40,596 bases of DNA from Firmicutes bacterium UBA5454 (GTDB taxonomy: Bacteria; Bacillota; Clostridia; Caldicoprobacterales; DTU083), in assembly GCA_002426555.1 (NCBI GenBank), contig DIQU01000107.1, positions 7,031-47,626 of the forward strand. The letters run 5' to 3'. Positions 22,402 to 31,033 of this stretch are shown piece after piece; the first letter of the stretch is position 1; each line of letters starts with the position of its first letter. A program made the position numbers and the translations under genes. The notes under the pieces were generated by a model. It worked only from the letters and a program-made list of their open reading frames with translations, ran no database searches and had not been told where the DNA came from.

Positions 22402-24207
22402 CTATTTAACTCCGTACAGAGGTCCATATGTTTCACAGGCTCTGTAATCTGCCCCCTGAGGATCCGTGGCTCCAAATGCACCCCAAACAGCAGGGCGGAA
22501 AATTCGGTCTTCCGGTACATTATGCATAGCAACAGGAATTCTCAGCATGGCAGCCAAAGTAATCATGTCACCACCAATATGACCATAGCTGATGGCGCTA
22601 TGGTTGGCTCCCCAATTATTCATCACGGAATATACATCCTTGAATGGACCTTCCCCTGTAAGAATAGGTGCAAACCAGGTAGTCGGCCAGGTTGGGTCAG
22701 TTCTTTCATCCAATTTTTCATGTACTTCAGGATCCAAATCAGCCGAATAACCTTCTGCAATCTGCAGAACCGGACCTAAGCCCTTTACTAAATTCAACCG
22801 CACCATGGTCAGAGGCATACCACCCTTTGTCAGGAAATTAGAGGAGTATCCGCCACCCGGGAAGTAACCTTTGCTGGCAGCTCTCCACTTGGTAGCTTTT
22901 AGGCATTTATCAACCTCTTCAGGAGTAATTTCCCAGTAGGGCTTCATGGCAGGTTTTCCATTGACTTCCTGTTCACCGGTAGCATCCAATGTGCATGAAC
23001 CGGAATTTATAAGATGGATAACACCGTTTTCAGCAAGTCCTGTCAATTCTTTTCCAGTAACCCGCTTTACAGAATCGGGGCTCCAATAAGTACGCACATC
23101 GGCAAATATTTGTGCTGTATTGGTCAACAAATGACCAAAGATCATGCTCGCTGCATTTAGGGTGTCATTTTCTGTTGCTACGATGTAAGCTTCCCTGGCT
23201 CCGTTCCAGTCAAAGGAAGAATTCAATATGCTTTCCATGAAATCACCAGTTGACATAAAATCCGTCCACTGTCTTTGTCCCTGGAATCCGGAGGCGATAG
23301 CATTTTTACCCATAGCTGCTTCCGGATATCCCATTTCAGCAAGCTTGGGGTTTCCAATCATCAAGTCTCTGGTTATCAAGGTCATTTTGACAACGGTTTC
23401 CCAATCCTTGTCTTTTTCTTCTCTGGATTTCTGCTCTGGGTTGTTGTCTGCGCCTTCCTTGCAGTTTTCGCGAGTCCAGGCTATTGCCTTTTCAAATTCC
23501 TCATGGTCATACATATCCAGATTCAAGCGTCGGATAAATTCTGACATATCAATCTGCTCCACTCGCATACCCAGATAGGTTTCAAAAAAGTCATGATTTA
23601 CCATGGAGCCGGCAATACCCATGGAGGTGCTGCCCATAGCCAGGTAGGACTTGTTGCGCATGGTGGCTGCAGCTAAACCTGCTCTTGCAAACTGCAACAG
23701 CTTTTGCTGAACATCCTCTGGGATGGTGGTGTCGTTGATATCCTGGACATCGCCTCCATAGATACCAAAGGCAGGAAGACCCTTTTGAGCATGAGCTGCC
23801 AGTACAGCTGCCAAATACACAGCACCGGGACGCTCCGTTCCATTAAAGCCCCATATGGCTTTTGGAATTAGGGGGTCCATGTCCATGGTTTCCGAGCCGT
23901 AGCACCAGCAGGGTGTAACGCTTATGGAAACACCTACGCCTTCCTTCTTAAATTGTTCTGCTGTTTTTGCTGCTTCTTCCACGTTGGCAATTGTGGTGTT
24001 GGCAACGACGCATTCTACGGGCTGTCCGGTGGAATAACGCAGGTTCTCACTTAAAAATTGGGCAGCGGATTCAGCCATGTTCATAGTTTGAACCTCCAAG
24101 GCATCAGTCCGTCTTCCGTCAATTATAGGACGGATTCCTATCTTGGGCAGAGCTTCCTGATAACGGTTGATTGGGGAGTAAGCTGTCTTTTTTGTTTCAT
24201 TTGCCAT
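22402..24207 (-). CDS. L-fucose isomerase family protein
   Basis: About 601 residues, the length of FucI (L-fucose/L-fuculose isomerase, Mn-dependent). SPINRYQEALPKIGIRPIIDGRR at the N-terminus, VGVSISVTPCWCYGSETMDMD, AIWGFNGTERPGAVYLAAVLAAHAQKGLPAFGIYGGDVQD, RNKSYLAMGSTSMGIAGS and HSAISYGHIGGDMITLAAMLRIPV near the C-terminus are family hallmarks. ATG 24207 has AGGAGGTAC 6 nt upstream; the longer frame does not. It is the second gene after the DUF4838 protein (111-nt gap), so the two probably act on the same fucose-like or related deoxysugar. D-arabinose isomerase activity is a known side reaction of the family. Confidence 0.88.
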   Translation of the reverse strand: MANETKKTAYSPINRYQEALPKIGIRPIIDGRRTDALEVQTMNMAESAAQFLSENLRYSTGQPVECVVANTTIANVEEAAKTAEQFKKEGVGVSISVTPCWCYGSETMDMDPLIPKAIWGFNGTERPGAVYLAAVLAAHAQKGLPAFGIYGGDVQDINDTTIPEDVQQKLLQFARAGLAAATMRNKSYLAMGSTSMGIAGSMVNHDFFETYLGMRVEQIDMSEFIRRLNLDMYDHEEFEKAIAWTRENCKEGADNNPEQKSREEKDKDWETVVKMTLITRDLMIGNPKLAEMGYPEAAMGKNAIASGFQGQRQWTDFMSTGDFMESILNSSFDWNGAREAYIVATENDTLNAASMIFGHLLTNTAQIFADVRTYWSPDSVKRVTGKELTGLAENGVIHLINSGSCTLDATGEQEVNGKPAMKPYWEITPEEVDKCLKATKWRAASKGYFPGGGYSSNFLTKGGMPLTMVRLNLVKGLGPVLQIAEGYSADLDPEVHEKLDERTDPTWPTTWFAPILTGEGPFKDVYSVMNNWGANHSAISYGHIGGDMITLAAMLRIPVAMHNVPEDRIFRPAVWGAFGATDPQGADYRACETYGPLYGVK

Positions 24208-24318
24208 TTGTGTACCTCCTTTATTTTTTAACTTGATAGTCATCTTCCTTCTTTGATTTAATTTATGATTATCCCCCTCATAGTTGTTATTTAATTTGCT
24301 TAAGACAAGCAAAGTGTA

Positions 24319-26088
24319 TTAAAGTTCTTCTACGCCTTCGTCCCACCAGTTTTTATAAAATTCCGTTCCTCTCCATCTTCCCTCGATTAATGCACGATGC
24401 GTGGTTTCCGCACTAACCCATTCGTCAATCCGTGTCATTTCGTGAGCCCGCCAATCTTCAAAAAACCTGTTTATTACCTCCGGAATTTTAATACCCTTGA
24501 GCATGGCATCGTTTTTTATTCGTACCCAGCGAATGCTCAATCTGGCTTTCGCAACCCGCATAGCTCGTATGGGATCCCCATGGACAGCCCTCTCAGCTCG
24601 ATCAAATATCTCATTATAAATATCCAGCATTTCATCTGTCAGATAGCCTTTATTTGTCTCGTCATTGAAACCAACATGAATATTGTCCTGTTCTGCTTTA
24701 TCGGTCAGCACTGTTATATATTCGCTGATCTGGTCTCCAGCAGCACCATAATAAAATCCCAGAAAATCTTTTTCATGCTGTTCAAGATCACAATCCGGAT
24801 TCCATAGAAGCTTTGCTATAAGATAAGCCCGAAGTTCATTCAGGTCTGCACCTCCGCCCTTTGCTCCGCACGCCTGCTCGAAAACACCTTTTACATTGTT
24901 TTTTGCATAAGCCTTAATATTAGGCTGCAATACATTCCAATTCGGGAAAGGTGCCGGATAATGGGCAAAGCAGGTAGTGTAATCCCAAATATATATGCGA
25001 TCACATACTTTAGCCCAGTCTTGCAGGTCATGGATGAAATCAGAGCTTGTGCCATCAGGACGCTTTACCTGTCTTGTACTATCGTCACAGGTTTCAAAGG
25101 GATGGGCAAAGCATGCTTCAATAGAGCACAGCCGGACACAGACATTTTTCCTAGGCCGCACATATTTGGGGGCAGGCCTGCTGTATTGATAGGCAAGAGT
25201 ATCAATGATTATCTCAGGAAATTCAGGTTCAATAGCTTCTGCGACTTGATTAACGAATCGAATCAGACTCCCTGCATTACTGCCCTCAAATTCATCAATT
25301 TCTTGACATTCCTGACAAGTGCAATTATTGTACCAGTCATTTTGAGAGACAGAAATCAGCCTGCACTCTGGGCGTTCCCGCAATGCCGATTTAACCTTTT
25401 CTATGGTCAGCTTTAGGACATCAGGATTAGTCAGGCACAACTGTGTCCTTTCTTTGATTCTCTTACCATCGACCATAGAGAAATATTCTGGATGCTTTTC
25501 AAACCATTCTTCTGGATCCAGGATATTATTGAAAGAGTGTACAAACCATACATAAGACATGTTGCCACCGAATTTCTCTTTTATGGGAACCGGTCCATTG
25601 ATTCGGTTTTTAACAGCAAAGCGAGGATAGCCGGTAAAATCCTTATAATTATGATACCGGTATTCAAAAGCTGGACTTTGCTTTTCCCGTAGTACCGGCA
25701 ATTCTAAATCCGTCTGAGATGGTATCTTCTCGCATACTGGAGTAAAGAACCTGCATCCCAGCTTTTCAAGGAATTCGTACACACCATAGATAACTCCTCT
25801 TTTGCCGCCTGTAATTGCCAGGCTTTTTCCAGATGACTGCAATATAAAATCATCTATTCCCAGGTCCCCAGCTATTACTCCAAGCTTGTGAGCAGCTTTT
25901 CCAACAGCTATAATCGATTCATTTATGCTTTCATCATGCACAGTTTTCAACGGTATGCTGGCGGTGGTAATTAAATCCAGATAATTCTTCAATTCCTGAG
26001 CAGCATATTTCTCCTGTTCCGATGCATCAATAGATGTAACTAAGGTAATACAGGGCTGTCCATTGCGTGCAATCCAATTTGTTACCAT
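24319..26088 (-). CDS. DUF4838 (alpha-glucuronidase-like) protein
   Basis: A 589-residue protein with no signal peptide, so probably cytoplasmic. Residues 1-130 look like the N-terminal domain of GH67/GH20-type enzymes (EQEKYAAQELKNYLDLIT, IAVGKAAHKLGV, GGKRGVIYGVYEFLEKLGCRFFTP). The middle is the DUF4838 TIM-barrel-like domain: HSFNNILDPEEWFEKHPEYFSMVDGKR, LCLTNPDVLKL, ISVSQNDWYNNCTCQEC, IDTLAYQYSRPAPK, IYIWDYTTCFAHYPAPFPN and GVFEQACGAKGGGADLNELRAYLIAKLLW. The order matches family members from glycan-degrading bacteria. RBS GAGAGGATG precedes the ATG. It is first of a two-gene unit with the fucose isomerase. Activity is not established for the family; acidic-sugar glycosidase is inference. 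Confidence 0.8.
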   Translation of the reverse strand: MVTNWIARNGQPCITLVTSIDASEQEKYAAQELKNYLDLITTASIPLKTVHDESINESIIAVGKAAHKLGVIAGDLGIDDFILQSSGKSLAITGGKRGVIYGVYEFLEKLGCRFFTPVCEKIPSQTDLELPVLREKQSPAFEYRYHNYKDFTGYPRFAVKNRINGPVPIKEKFGGNMSYVWFVHSFNNILDPEEWFEKHPEYFSMVDGKRIKERTQLCLTNPDVLKLTIEKVKSALRERPECRLISVSQNDWYNNCTCQECQEIDEFEGSNAGSLIRFVNQVAEAIEPEFPEIIIDTLAYQYSRPAPKYVRPRKNVCVRLCSIEACFAHPFETCDDSTRQVKRPDGTSSDFIHDLQDWAKVCDRIYIWDYTTCFAHYPAPFPNWNVLQPNIKAYAKNNVKGVFEQACGAKGGGADLNELRAYLIAKLLWNPDCDLEQHEKDFLGFYYGAAGDQISEYITVLTDKAEQDNIHVGFNDETNKGYLTDEMLDIYNEIFDRAERAVHGDPIRAMRVAKARLSIRWVRIKNDAMLKGIKIPEVINRFFEDWRAHEMTRIDEWVSAETTHRALIEGRWRGTEFYKNWWDEGVEEL

Positions 26089-26172
26089 TTTTTATCATCC
26101 TCTCATATACATTGTTATTTTCTTAGTTTGCTTTATGATAAGTAAGATGTTAACCTTTGTTACAAGTTTACC

Positions 26173-26182
26173 GAAACGTTTC
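26173..26182. promoter_or_regulatory. LacI-type operator candidate upstream of DUF4838-fucI
   Basis: GAAACGTTTC is a perfect 10-bp palindrome with the CG centre typical of LacI/GalR-family operators. It resembles the core of catabolite-responsive elements but lacks the full cre consensus. It lies 85-95 nt upstream of the DUF4838 start and just after the lplA terminator, the correct place to control this unit. Confidence 0.5.
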
Positions 26183-26199
26183 TATAAAGTTAGTATTCT

Positions 26200-26227
26200 T
26201 GAAAAAAGGCAGCCCTGCAGCTGCCTT
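26200..26227 (-). terminator. Intrinsic terminator after lplA
   Basis: On the minus strand AAGGCAGC-TGCAGG-GCTGCCTT forms a perfect 8-bp stem (26206-26227) followed by a T-run (26202-26207 on the plus strand as A6). It is 20 nt past the lplA stop and separates lplA from the DUF4838-fucI unit. Confidence 0.87.
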
Positions 26228-26246
26228 ATAGTTCCAGTGAAATCAG

Positions 26247-27239
26247 CTAGTAAAACATACACTCTACAAAATTATCTTTAGTAATACCAGTAAAATATTC
26301 TTCAAAATCGATTTGCCGCAATGCTCCTCGAATGACTTCTTCTTGAAATTGCTTGCTCTTCAGTTGTTCTTCAATATCTGAAACATCCTTTTTACCAAAA
26401 AAGTCACCATAAATTTTCAATTCCTGTAGACTTCCTTCCTTCACATTGAATTTTAATGATAGGTTTCCGCCTTCAAAGCGCTTGCCTTTTTCTAGCTCAA
26501 AAGCAGGAGACTCACCATAATTCCACTCCCAAGTCAGGTATTTCCTGTCCATCAGAGATTTTACTGCAGCCAAGTCAGCTTCTGTTAAAATATATTCCTT
26601 TTCTTTATAATTGTCATCATCCAGGAAGAACTTCAATAATATGTCCTTGAATTCTTCAACTGTCACCTTTTCTTCTAAATAAGGGAACACATTAGTCACT
26701 CTGCTGCGCACTGATTTTATGCCTTTGGATTGCATCTTGTCAACTTTGACATTGAGGGCTTCCTGAACAACAATTAAATCAGAATCAAACAATATGGTAC
26801 CATGATGAAGCAGCCTGTTTTTTGAATAGTGCTGTGCATTTCCTGAGAATTTCCTGCCATCGATGGTAATGTCGTTTCTTCCGGAAAACTCAGCTTTCAC
26901 ACCTAATTTAGCCAGGGCCGACATAACAGGCTCAGTGAATATTTTGAAATTGCTGGTCACATCTCTTTCACTGTTTACAATAAACGTATAATTAAGATTG
27001 CCAAGATCGTGGTAAACAGCTCCTCCGCCGGACATTCTTCTAACAACATTGATATTGTTATCTTTTATAAATTTGTAGTTTATTTCCTCCATTGTATTTT
27101 GGTTTCTGCCAATTATTACGGAAGGCTCATTTTGCCACAACAGGACATAATCCCAACTGGGATCAAAATTATAAAAAACATATTCTTCAAGTGCCAGATT
27201 AAAATGTGGATCTTTGCTGTCGTTTCGTATACTAATCAT
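26247..27239 (-). CDS. lplA: Lipoate-protein ligase A
   Basis: Attaches free lipoate via lipoyl-AMP to E2 subunits or GcvH. The protein is 330 residues. DPHFNLALEEYVFYNF opens the fold; LLWQNEPSVIIGRNQNTMEEIN, VVRRMSGGGAVYHDLGNLNYTFIV (RRxxGGGAVYHD) and ITIDGRKFSGNAQ (catalytic Lys) are the LplA core. A C-terminal accessory domain of about 80 residues (FELEKGKRFEGGNLSLKFNVKEG) follows. CGAGGTAAC precedes the ATG. It is flanked downstream by a terminator and upstream by a dispersed repeat; no gcv or pdh genes are adjacent. Confidence 0.95.
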   Translation of the reverse strand: MISIRNDSKDPHFNLALEEYVFYNFDPSWDYVLLWQNEPSVIIGRNQNTMEEINYKFIKDNNINVVRRMSGGGAVYHDLGNLNYTFIVNSERDVTSNFKIFTEPVMSALAKLGVKAEFSGRNDITIDGRKFSGNAQHYSKNRLLHHGTILFDSDLIVVQEALNVKVDKMQSKGIKSVRSRVTNVFPYLEEKVTVEEFKDILLKFFLDDDNYKEKEYILTEADLAAVKSLMDRKYLTWEWNYGESPAFELEKGKRFEGGNLSLKFNVKEGSLQELKIYGDFFGKKDVSDIEEQLKSKQFQEEVIRGALRQIDFEEYFTGITKDNFVECMFY

Positions 27240-27295
27240 ATTGTTACCTCGTATAAAATAAGTCTTCTTTCACTGTCTTTATTGAAAACCAGCAC

Positions 27296-27363
27296 CTTGT
27301 CATCCTGAGCATTTGTGAAGGATCTTTCCTGTCCAGATTCCTCGATAAACTCGGAATGACAAG
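27296..27363. repeat. 68-nt dispersed element with terminal inverted repeats
   Basis: CTTGTCATCCTGAG at 27296-27309 is mirrored by CTCGGAATGACAAG at 27350-27363, 14-nt arms with two mismatches. The left half (TGTCATCCTGAGCATTTG then GAAGGATCTTT) is shared with 31981-32018 and, with changes, with 2830-2925. One frame reads CHSEFIEES, a junk translation often seen for such repeats, which supports rejecting the ORF here. Confidence 0.75.
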
Positions 27364-27398
27364 ATCTAATAGTTACCGCATACTGGTCCAGTGACGGA

Positions 27399-28127
27399 TT
27401 AAAGTTTTTCCAATGGTTCCGGTACATGACCTCTTTTGTACTGAGGTCCATTCACTGGTGCTGCCCATTTTACTGCATTAGTGATAACCTTTTGAATATC
27501 ATCTTGATGATAGATTGGGAAGGTTTCATGACCAGGGCGGAAATAAAATATCCTGCCATTACCTCTATGATAACAGCAACCGCTTCGGAAAACTTCACCG
27601 CCGGCAAACCAGCTGACAAAAACCAAGGTGTCTGGAGCAGGAATATCGAAGTGTTCCCCATACATTTCTTCGTGAGGCAGTTCGATATATTCTCCGATTC
27701 CATCTGCGATGGGATGCCCGGGTTCTATCACCCAAAGCCTTTCCTTTTCACCGATTTCCCGCCATTTTAAATCACAGGTGGTACCCATGAGCTTCCGAAA
27801 GATTTTAGAAAAATGCCCTGAATGCAGTACAATTAAACCCATTCCTTCAAGCACTCGTTTATGTACTTTTTCAACTATTTCATCGCTTACCTCTCCATGA
27901 GCAGTGTGCCCCCACCAAGTTAAAACATCTGTGCTGTTCAATACCTCATCGGTTAAACCATGCTCAGGCTCGTCCAAGGCAGCTGTTCTGGCCTCTATCC
28001 CCTCCTGCTTGTTCAGAAAATTTGCAATGACAGTATGCATACCTTCCGGGTAGACAGCCCTAACTTTTTCATTCTTTTTCTCATGACGAAATTCGTTCCA
28101 TACTGTAACTTGAATTGATTTACTCAC
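27399..28127 (-). CDS. ThuA-like (trehalose utilisation) protein
   Basis: About 242 residues, a class I glutamine-amidotransferase-like fold of the ThuA family. VTVWNEFRHEKKNEKVRAVYPEGMHTVIANFL, DVLTWWGHTAHGEVSDEIVEKVHKRVLEGMGLIVLHSGHFSKIF, MGTTCDLKWREIGEKERLWVIEPGHPIADGIGEYIELPHEEMYGEHFDIP and GNGRIFYFRPGHETFPIYHQ are typical. The GTG at 28127 is chosen since GAGGAGGGA lies 8 nt upstream; a TTG start farther up overlaps that site. Relatives are often found beside Gfo/Idh dehydrogenases in sugar catabolic clusters; the biochemical role is not settled. Confidence 0.87.
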   Translation of the reverse strand: MSKSIQVTVWNEFRHEKKNEKVRAVYPEGMHTVIANFLNKQEGIEARTAALDEPEHGLTDEVLNSTDVLTWWGHTAHGEVSDEIVEKVHKRVLEGMGLIVLHSGHFSKIFRKLMGTTCDLKWREIGEKERLWVIEPGHPIADGIGEYIELPHEEMYGEHFDIPAPDTLVFVSWFAGGEVFRSGCCYHRGNGRIFYFRPGHETFPIYHQDDIQKVITNAVKWAAPVNGPQYKRGHVPEPLEKL

Positions 28128-28222
28128 TAAACATTCCCTCCTCAAAGTTCTTCTCCACCTGCACTCCTCTAGTTTTTACATTCTTCCTGTATACAGCATA
28201 CAATAAAACTAACCGGCCGGTC

Positions 28223-28245
28223 AATGAATTATACACGAATTCATT
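28223..28245. promoter_or_regulatory. Inverted repeat, operator candidate
   Basis: AATGAATT-ATACACG-AATTCATT is a perfect 8-bp inverted repeat with a 7-nt spacer. It lies between the divergent thuA-like and nagA genes, about 80 nt upstream of the nagA promoter. The pattern suits a dimeric repressor. No adjacent regulator gene is present to name it. Confidence 0.45.
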
Positions 28246-28325
28246 TGACAGATACATTCTTACATCTGCTTTTTCATCTCACTGCTTTCGGATCGTTTCA
28301 CCCTTACAACAGCCATGCATTTGAC

Positions 28326-28354
28326 TTGAATTATCCATTTTAATCTGTCATAAT
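28326..28354 (+). promoter_or_regulatory. Sigma-A-type promoter for nagA and the ROK kinase
   Basis: TTGAAT (28326-28331), a 17-nt spacer and CATAAT (28349-28354). It would start transcription near 28361, about 90 nt before the nagA ATG. Confidence 0.6.
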
Positions 28355-28400
28355 AACAGTAATAGCTCTTAAAGACCCAAAAAGCTTTTATAACAAGAAA

Positions 28401-28450
28401 AGGAGGGGGCATTAAGCCATAAACAGCTGTCTTGTGGCTTTGCGTAAATT
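28401..28450 (+). promoter_or_regulatory. Displaced Shine-Dalgarno with bridging hairpin before nagA
   Basis: A strong AGGAGGGGG at 28401-28409 is 41 nt before the nagA ATG, too far for direct use, and no other start codon follows it closely. AAGCCA (28414-28419) can pair with TGGCTT (28435-28440), folding out the middle and leaving about 15 nt between the SD and the ATG. No SD-like sequence lies directly before the ATG. Folding-dependent translation is therefore an inference. Confidence 0.4.
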
Positions 28451-29596
28451 ATGAAATATATTATTGGAGGAAAAATAATAACACCGGACGGAATAGTCAC
28501 CGGATGTACATTGGCATATGACGAAAAGATCACGGGTATTACAAATGATGCCCTGATACCCTCGGTAGCTGAGGTTATAAATGCAGAAGGACATTACATA
28601 TCACCTGGGTTTATAGATATTCATATGCACGGTTATATGGGAGAAGATGTATCAGATGGTAAAGCTGAAGGGCTTCAGATTATAGCCGGAGGGATAATTG
28701 AAAACGGAGTGACATCGTTCCTGCCCACTACCATGACCGTATCAGAGGATGAAATCAATGCTGCATTTGATGCAGTTCGCAGTGTTAAGGAAAAAAGCCG
28801 TAATTGGACCGGTGCCGAAATTCTAGGTGTCCATGCGGAGGGTCCATTTATAAACCCATCAAAAAAGGGTGCCCAGGCAGCTGAAAACATAAAAAAACCC
28901 GATGCTGCCTTTGTCCTGAAGAATGCAGACATAATCAAAACTCTGACACTTGCTCCCGAAACCGATGATGGTCATGCCTGCATAAAGGAACTTGCTGCCA
29001 AAACCGACATTCTGTTATCTCTGGGGCATACCGATGCTTCATATGAAGAGGCGATAAGCGCTATCGAAGACGGCGTAAGTCATGTTACACATTTATTCAA
29101 TGCCATGTCTCCCCTTAATCACCGGAACCCGGGGGTTGTAGGAGCTGCACTGACAAGCGATGTTTCCTGCGAGCTCATTGCCGATACATTTCATATCCAT
29201 CCCGCTTTGTTTTCGTTTGTTGCTGGCTTGAAACAACAAAAGCTTGTTTTGATAACTGACTGCACACGAGCCGGAGGAATGCCCGATGGAGAATACACCT
29301 TGGGCGGACAGCCAATTTATCTCAATGGAATTGAATGCAGACTTGAGGACGGCACTATTGCAGGCAGTGTGCTCAGGCTTAACAAGGCTGTTGACAATGT
29401 GCTTAAACACACAGGGCTGTCAATTGATACCGTTGTTAATATGGTCACAATCAATGCAGCGCGCGTAATACATGAAGACGACCGTATTGGATCGCTGGAA
29501 GTCGGGAAAGATGCCGATATAGTCATCTTTGACGATGAAATAAACATCCTTAAAACTATAAAAGGCGGCAGAAAAATATATACAACAGAAAAATAA
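28451..29596 (+). CDS. nagA: N-acetylglucosamine-6-phosphate deacetylase
   Basis: Removes acetate from GlcNAc-6-phosphate to give glucosamine-6-phosphate; cytoplasmic, metal-dependent amidohydrolase. 381 residues, normal. GFIDIHMHGYMGEDVSDG holds the metal His pair (His58, His60). ILGVHAEGPFINPSKKGAQ, LSLGHTDASYEEA, GVSHVTHLFNAMSPLNHRNPGVVGAALTS, ELIADTFHIHP and LITDCTRAGGMPDG give the rest of the active site in order. The start is fixed by an in-frame TAA two codons upstream. A ROK kinase follows 42 nt later, so GlcNAc or a related amino sugar is the likely pathway substrate. No nagB or PTS gene is present here. Confidence 0.95.
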   Translation: MKYIIGGKIITPDGIVTGCTLAYDEKITGITNDALIPSVAEVINAEGHYISPGFIDIHMHGYMGEDVSDGKAEGLQIIAGGIIENGVTSFLPTTMTVSEDEINAAFDAVRSVKEKSRNWTGAEILGVHAEGPFINPSKKGAQAAENIKKPDAAFVLKNADIIKTLTLAPETDDGHACIKELAAKTDILLSLGHTDASYEEAISAIEDGVSHVTHLFNAMSPLNHRNPGVVGAALTSDVSCELIADTFHIHPALFSFVAGLKQQKLVLITDCTRAGGMPDGEYTLGGQPIYLNGIECRLEDGTIAGSVLRLNKAVDNVLKHTGLSIDTVVNMVTINAARVIHEDDRIGSLEVGKDADIVIFDDEINILKTIKGGRKIYTTEK

Positions 29597-29638
29597 TTAA
29601 GCCGGGGTAACAGGCTTTCTGAAAGGAAGGATTTACAT

Positions 29639-31033
29639 ATGAATATTAAAGTAAAAGCACCTCTGGACACTGACTATATGCCCATGGCTGTTGTTTTCCG
29701 TAAATTTACCGCAGCAGCTGAAAAAGCAGGGGGACAAAAGCTGGTAATCGGAATCGTTAGAGACCACGGTTATGTCTCAGCTTTTGAATTAACGGTTTAC
29801 CCTGACGGGACAGGTCATGATAAAGAAAACTTCGATTTTACCGAACGTCTAGTTAAAACCCTCTTATGGGTACGCGGCGGGTACAAAATAATTATAGCCG
29901 GTTCCCGTGTTATCGCTGACAAGATAGCAGATGCCTACAGTAAAGGCGGTCTGCGAGAATTTGACCGTGGTTTTATGTCTCGGGTTTTCGAACGTGATTT
30001 TGAAGTTGAGTGGAGACCTATAGGTGATGCACCTGTATCTTCTGAATCCACATCTCCGGTAGGACGCCATCTTGATGGAAACCGCATTGGTTTTGATGCA
30101 GGCGGGAGCGACCGTAAAGTCAGTGCTGTTGTTGAGGGTGAAGCAGTTTATTCTGAGGAAGTTGTCTGGTTCCCTAAGATAAATTCCGATCCTTCATATC
30201 ATTATACCGGCATACTGGATGCCATGAAAACAGCTGCATCTCATATGCCTTCAGTAGATGCAATCGGAGTCAGCACAGCCGGAGTAGTCATCGATAATAA
30301 AATTATGGTCTCTTCATTGTTTTTGAAGGTGCCCGAAGAAGATTTTGACAAGACAGTAAAGACCATATATACCGATATCGCAAAGGAAATCGGCGATGTT
30401 CCTATCGAAGTAGCTAATGATGGTGATGTGACAGCCCTGGCCGGGGCTATGAGTCTGAATGATACAAATGTACTTGGTATCGCCATGGGTACAAGTGAAG
30501 CCGGTGGATATGTAGATGGCGCAGGCAATATAACCGGCTGGTTGAATGAGCTGGCATTTGTTCCTGTGGATTTCAATAAAAACTCTCGTTTTGTACAAGC
30601 AGGTTCAGCAGTGGATGAATGGTCGGGGGACTACGGTTGTGGCGTGAAATATTTTTCTCAGGACTCGGTAATAAAATTGGCATCTGCAGTGGGAATCAAA
30701 CTCGATCCCAAGGATTCACCGGCTGAAAAACTGAAAACAGTACAAGAACTCATGAAAAATGGTGATAAACGCGCTGCCTCGATATACGAGACCATAGGTG
30801 TTTATTTTGGTTATGCAGTTGCCTATTATGCTTTATTTTATGATATAAAGCATGTACTCCTTATGGGACGTGTCTCATCCGGCGACGGCGGAACGATACT
30901 GTTAAGAGAAGCCAGACGTGTTATAAAAGAAGAGTTCCCCGAACTTGACAAAAAACTAAAGATAAATCTGCCTGATGAAAGCAGCCGCCGCGTAGGCCAG
31001 TCCATAGCTGCAGCCAGTCTGCCCAATATATAA
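29639..31033 (+). CDS. ROK-like sugar kinase with an N-terminal extension
   Basis: A 464-residue protein. Residues 150-460 form a ROK/ASKHA kinase: RIGFDAGGSDRKVSAVV (phosphate loop), AIGVSTAGVVIDNKIM, IEVANDGDVTALAGA (catalytic Asp region), LGIAMGTSEAGGYVDGAGNI and HVLLMGRVSSGDGG. The classic ROK zinc-binding Cys cluster (CxCGxxGC) is not evident; DYGCGVKYF stands in that region. The N-terminal 150 residues are an extra domain of unrecognised family (VVFRKFTAAAEKAGGQKLVIGI), absent from ordinary glucokinases. GAAAGGAAGG precedes the ATG. Coupling with nagA suggests an amino-sugar kinase such as GlcNAc kinase, by context only. Confidence 0.78.
   Translation: MNIKVKAPLDTDYMPMAVVFRKFTAAAEKAGGQKLVIGIVRDHGYVSAFELTVYPDGTGHDKENFDFTERLVKTLLWVRGGYKIIIAGSRVIADKIADAYSKGGLREFDRGFMSRVFERDFEVEWRPIGDAPVSSESTSPVGRHLDGNRIGFDAGGSDRKVSAVVEGEAVYSEEVVWFPKINSDPSYHYTGILDAMKTAASHMPSVDAIGVSTAGVVIDNKIMVSSLFLKVPEEDFDKTVKTIYTDIAKEIGDVPIEVANDGDVTALAGAMSLNDTNVLGIAMGTSEAGGYVDGAGNITGWLNELAFVPVDFNKNSRFVQAGSAVDEWSGDYGCGVKYFSQDSVIKLASAVGIKLDPKDSPAEKLKTVQELMKNGDKRAASIYETIGVYFGYAVAYYALFYDIKHVLLMGRVSSGDGGTILLREARRVIKEEFPELDKKLKINLPDESSRRVGQSIAAASLPNI

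Larger units (their letters stand above)
28128..28450. other. Divergent control region between thuA-like gene and nagA
   Basis: No gene is present. The region contains a perfect ACCGGCCGGT palindrome (28211-28220), the AATGAATT/AATTCATT inverted repeat, a good plus-strand promoter and an unusual ribosome-binding region, listed separately. Confidence 0.55.

Noticed and set aside
27236..27451. Minus-strand frame reading CHSEFIEES...FTNAQDD
   Set aside because: This is a translation of the dispersed 68-nt repeat between lplA and the ThuA-like gene; it overlaps both neighbours and has no ribosome binding site.
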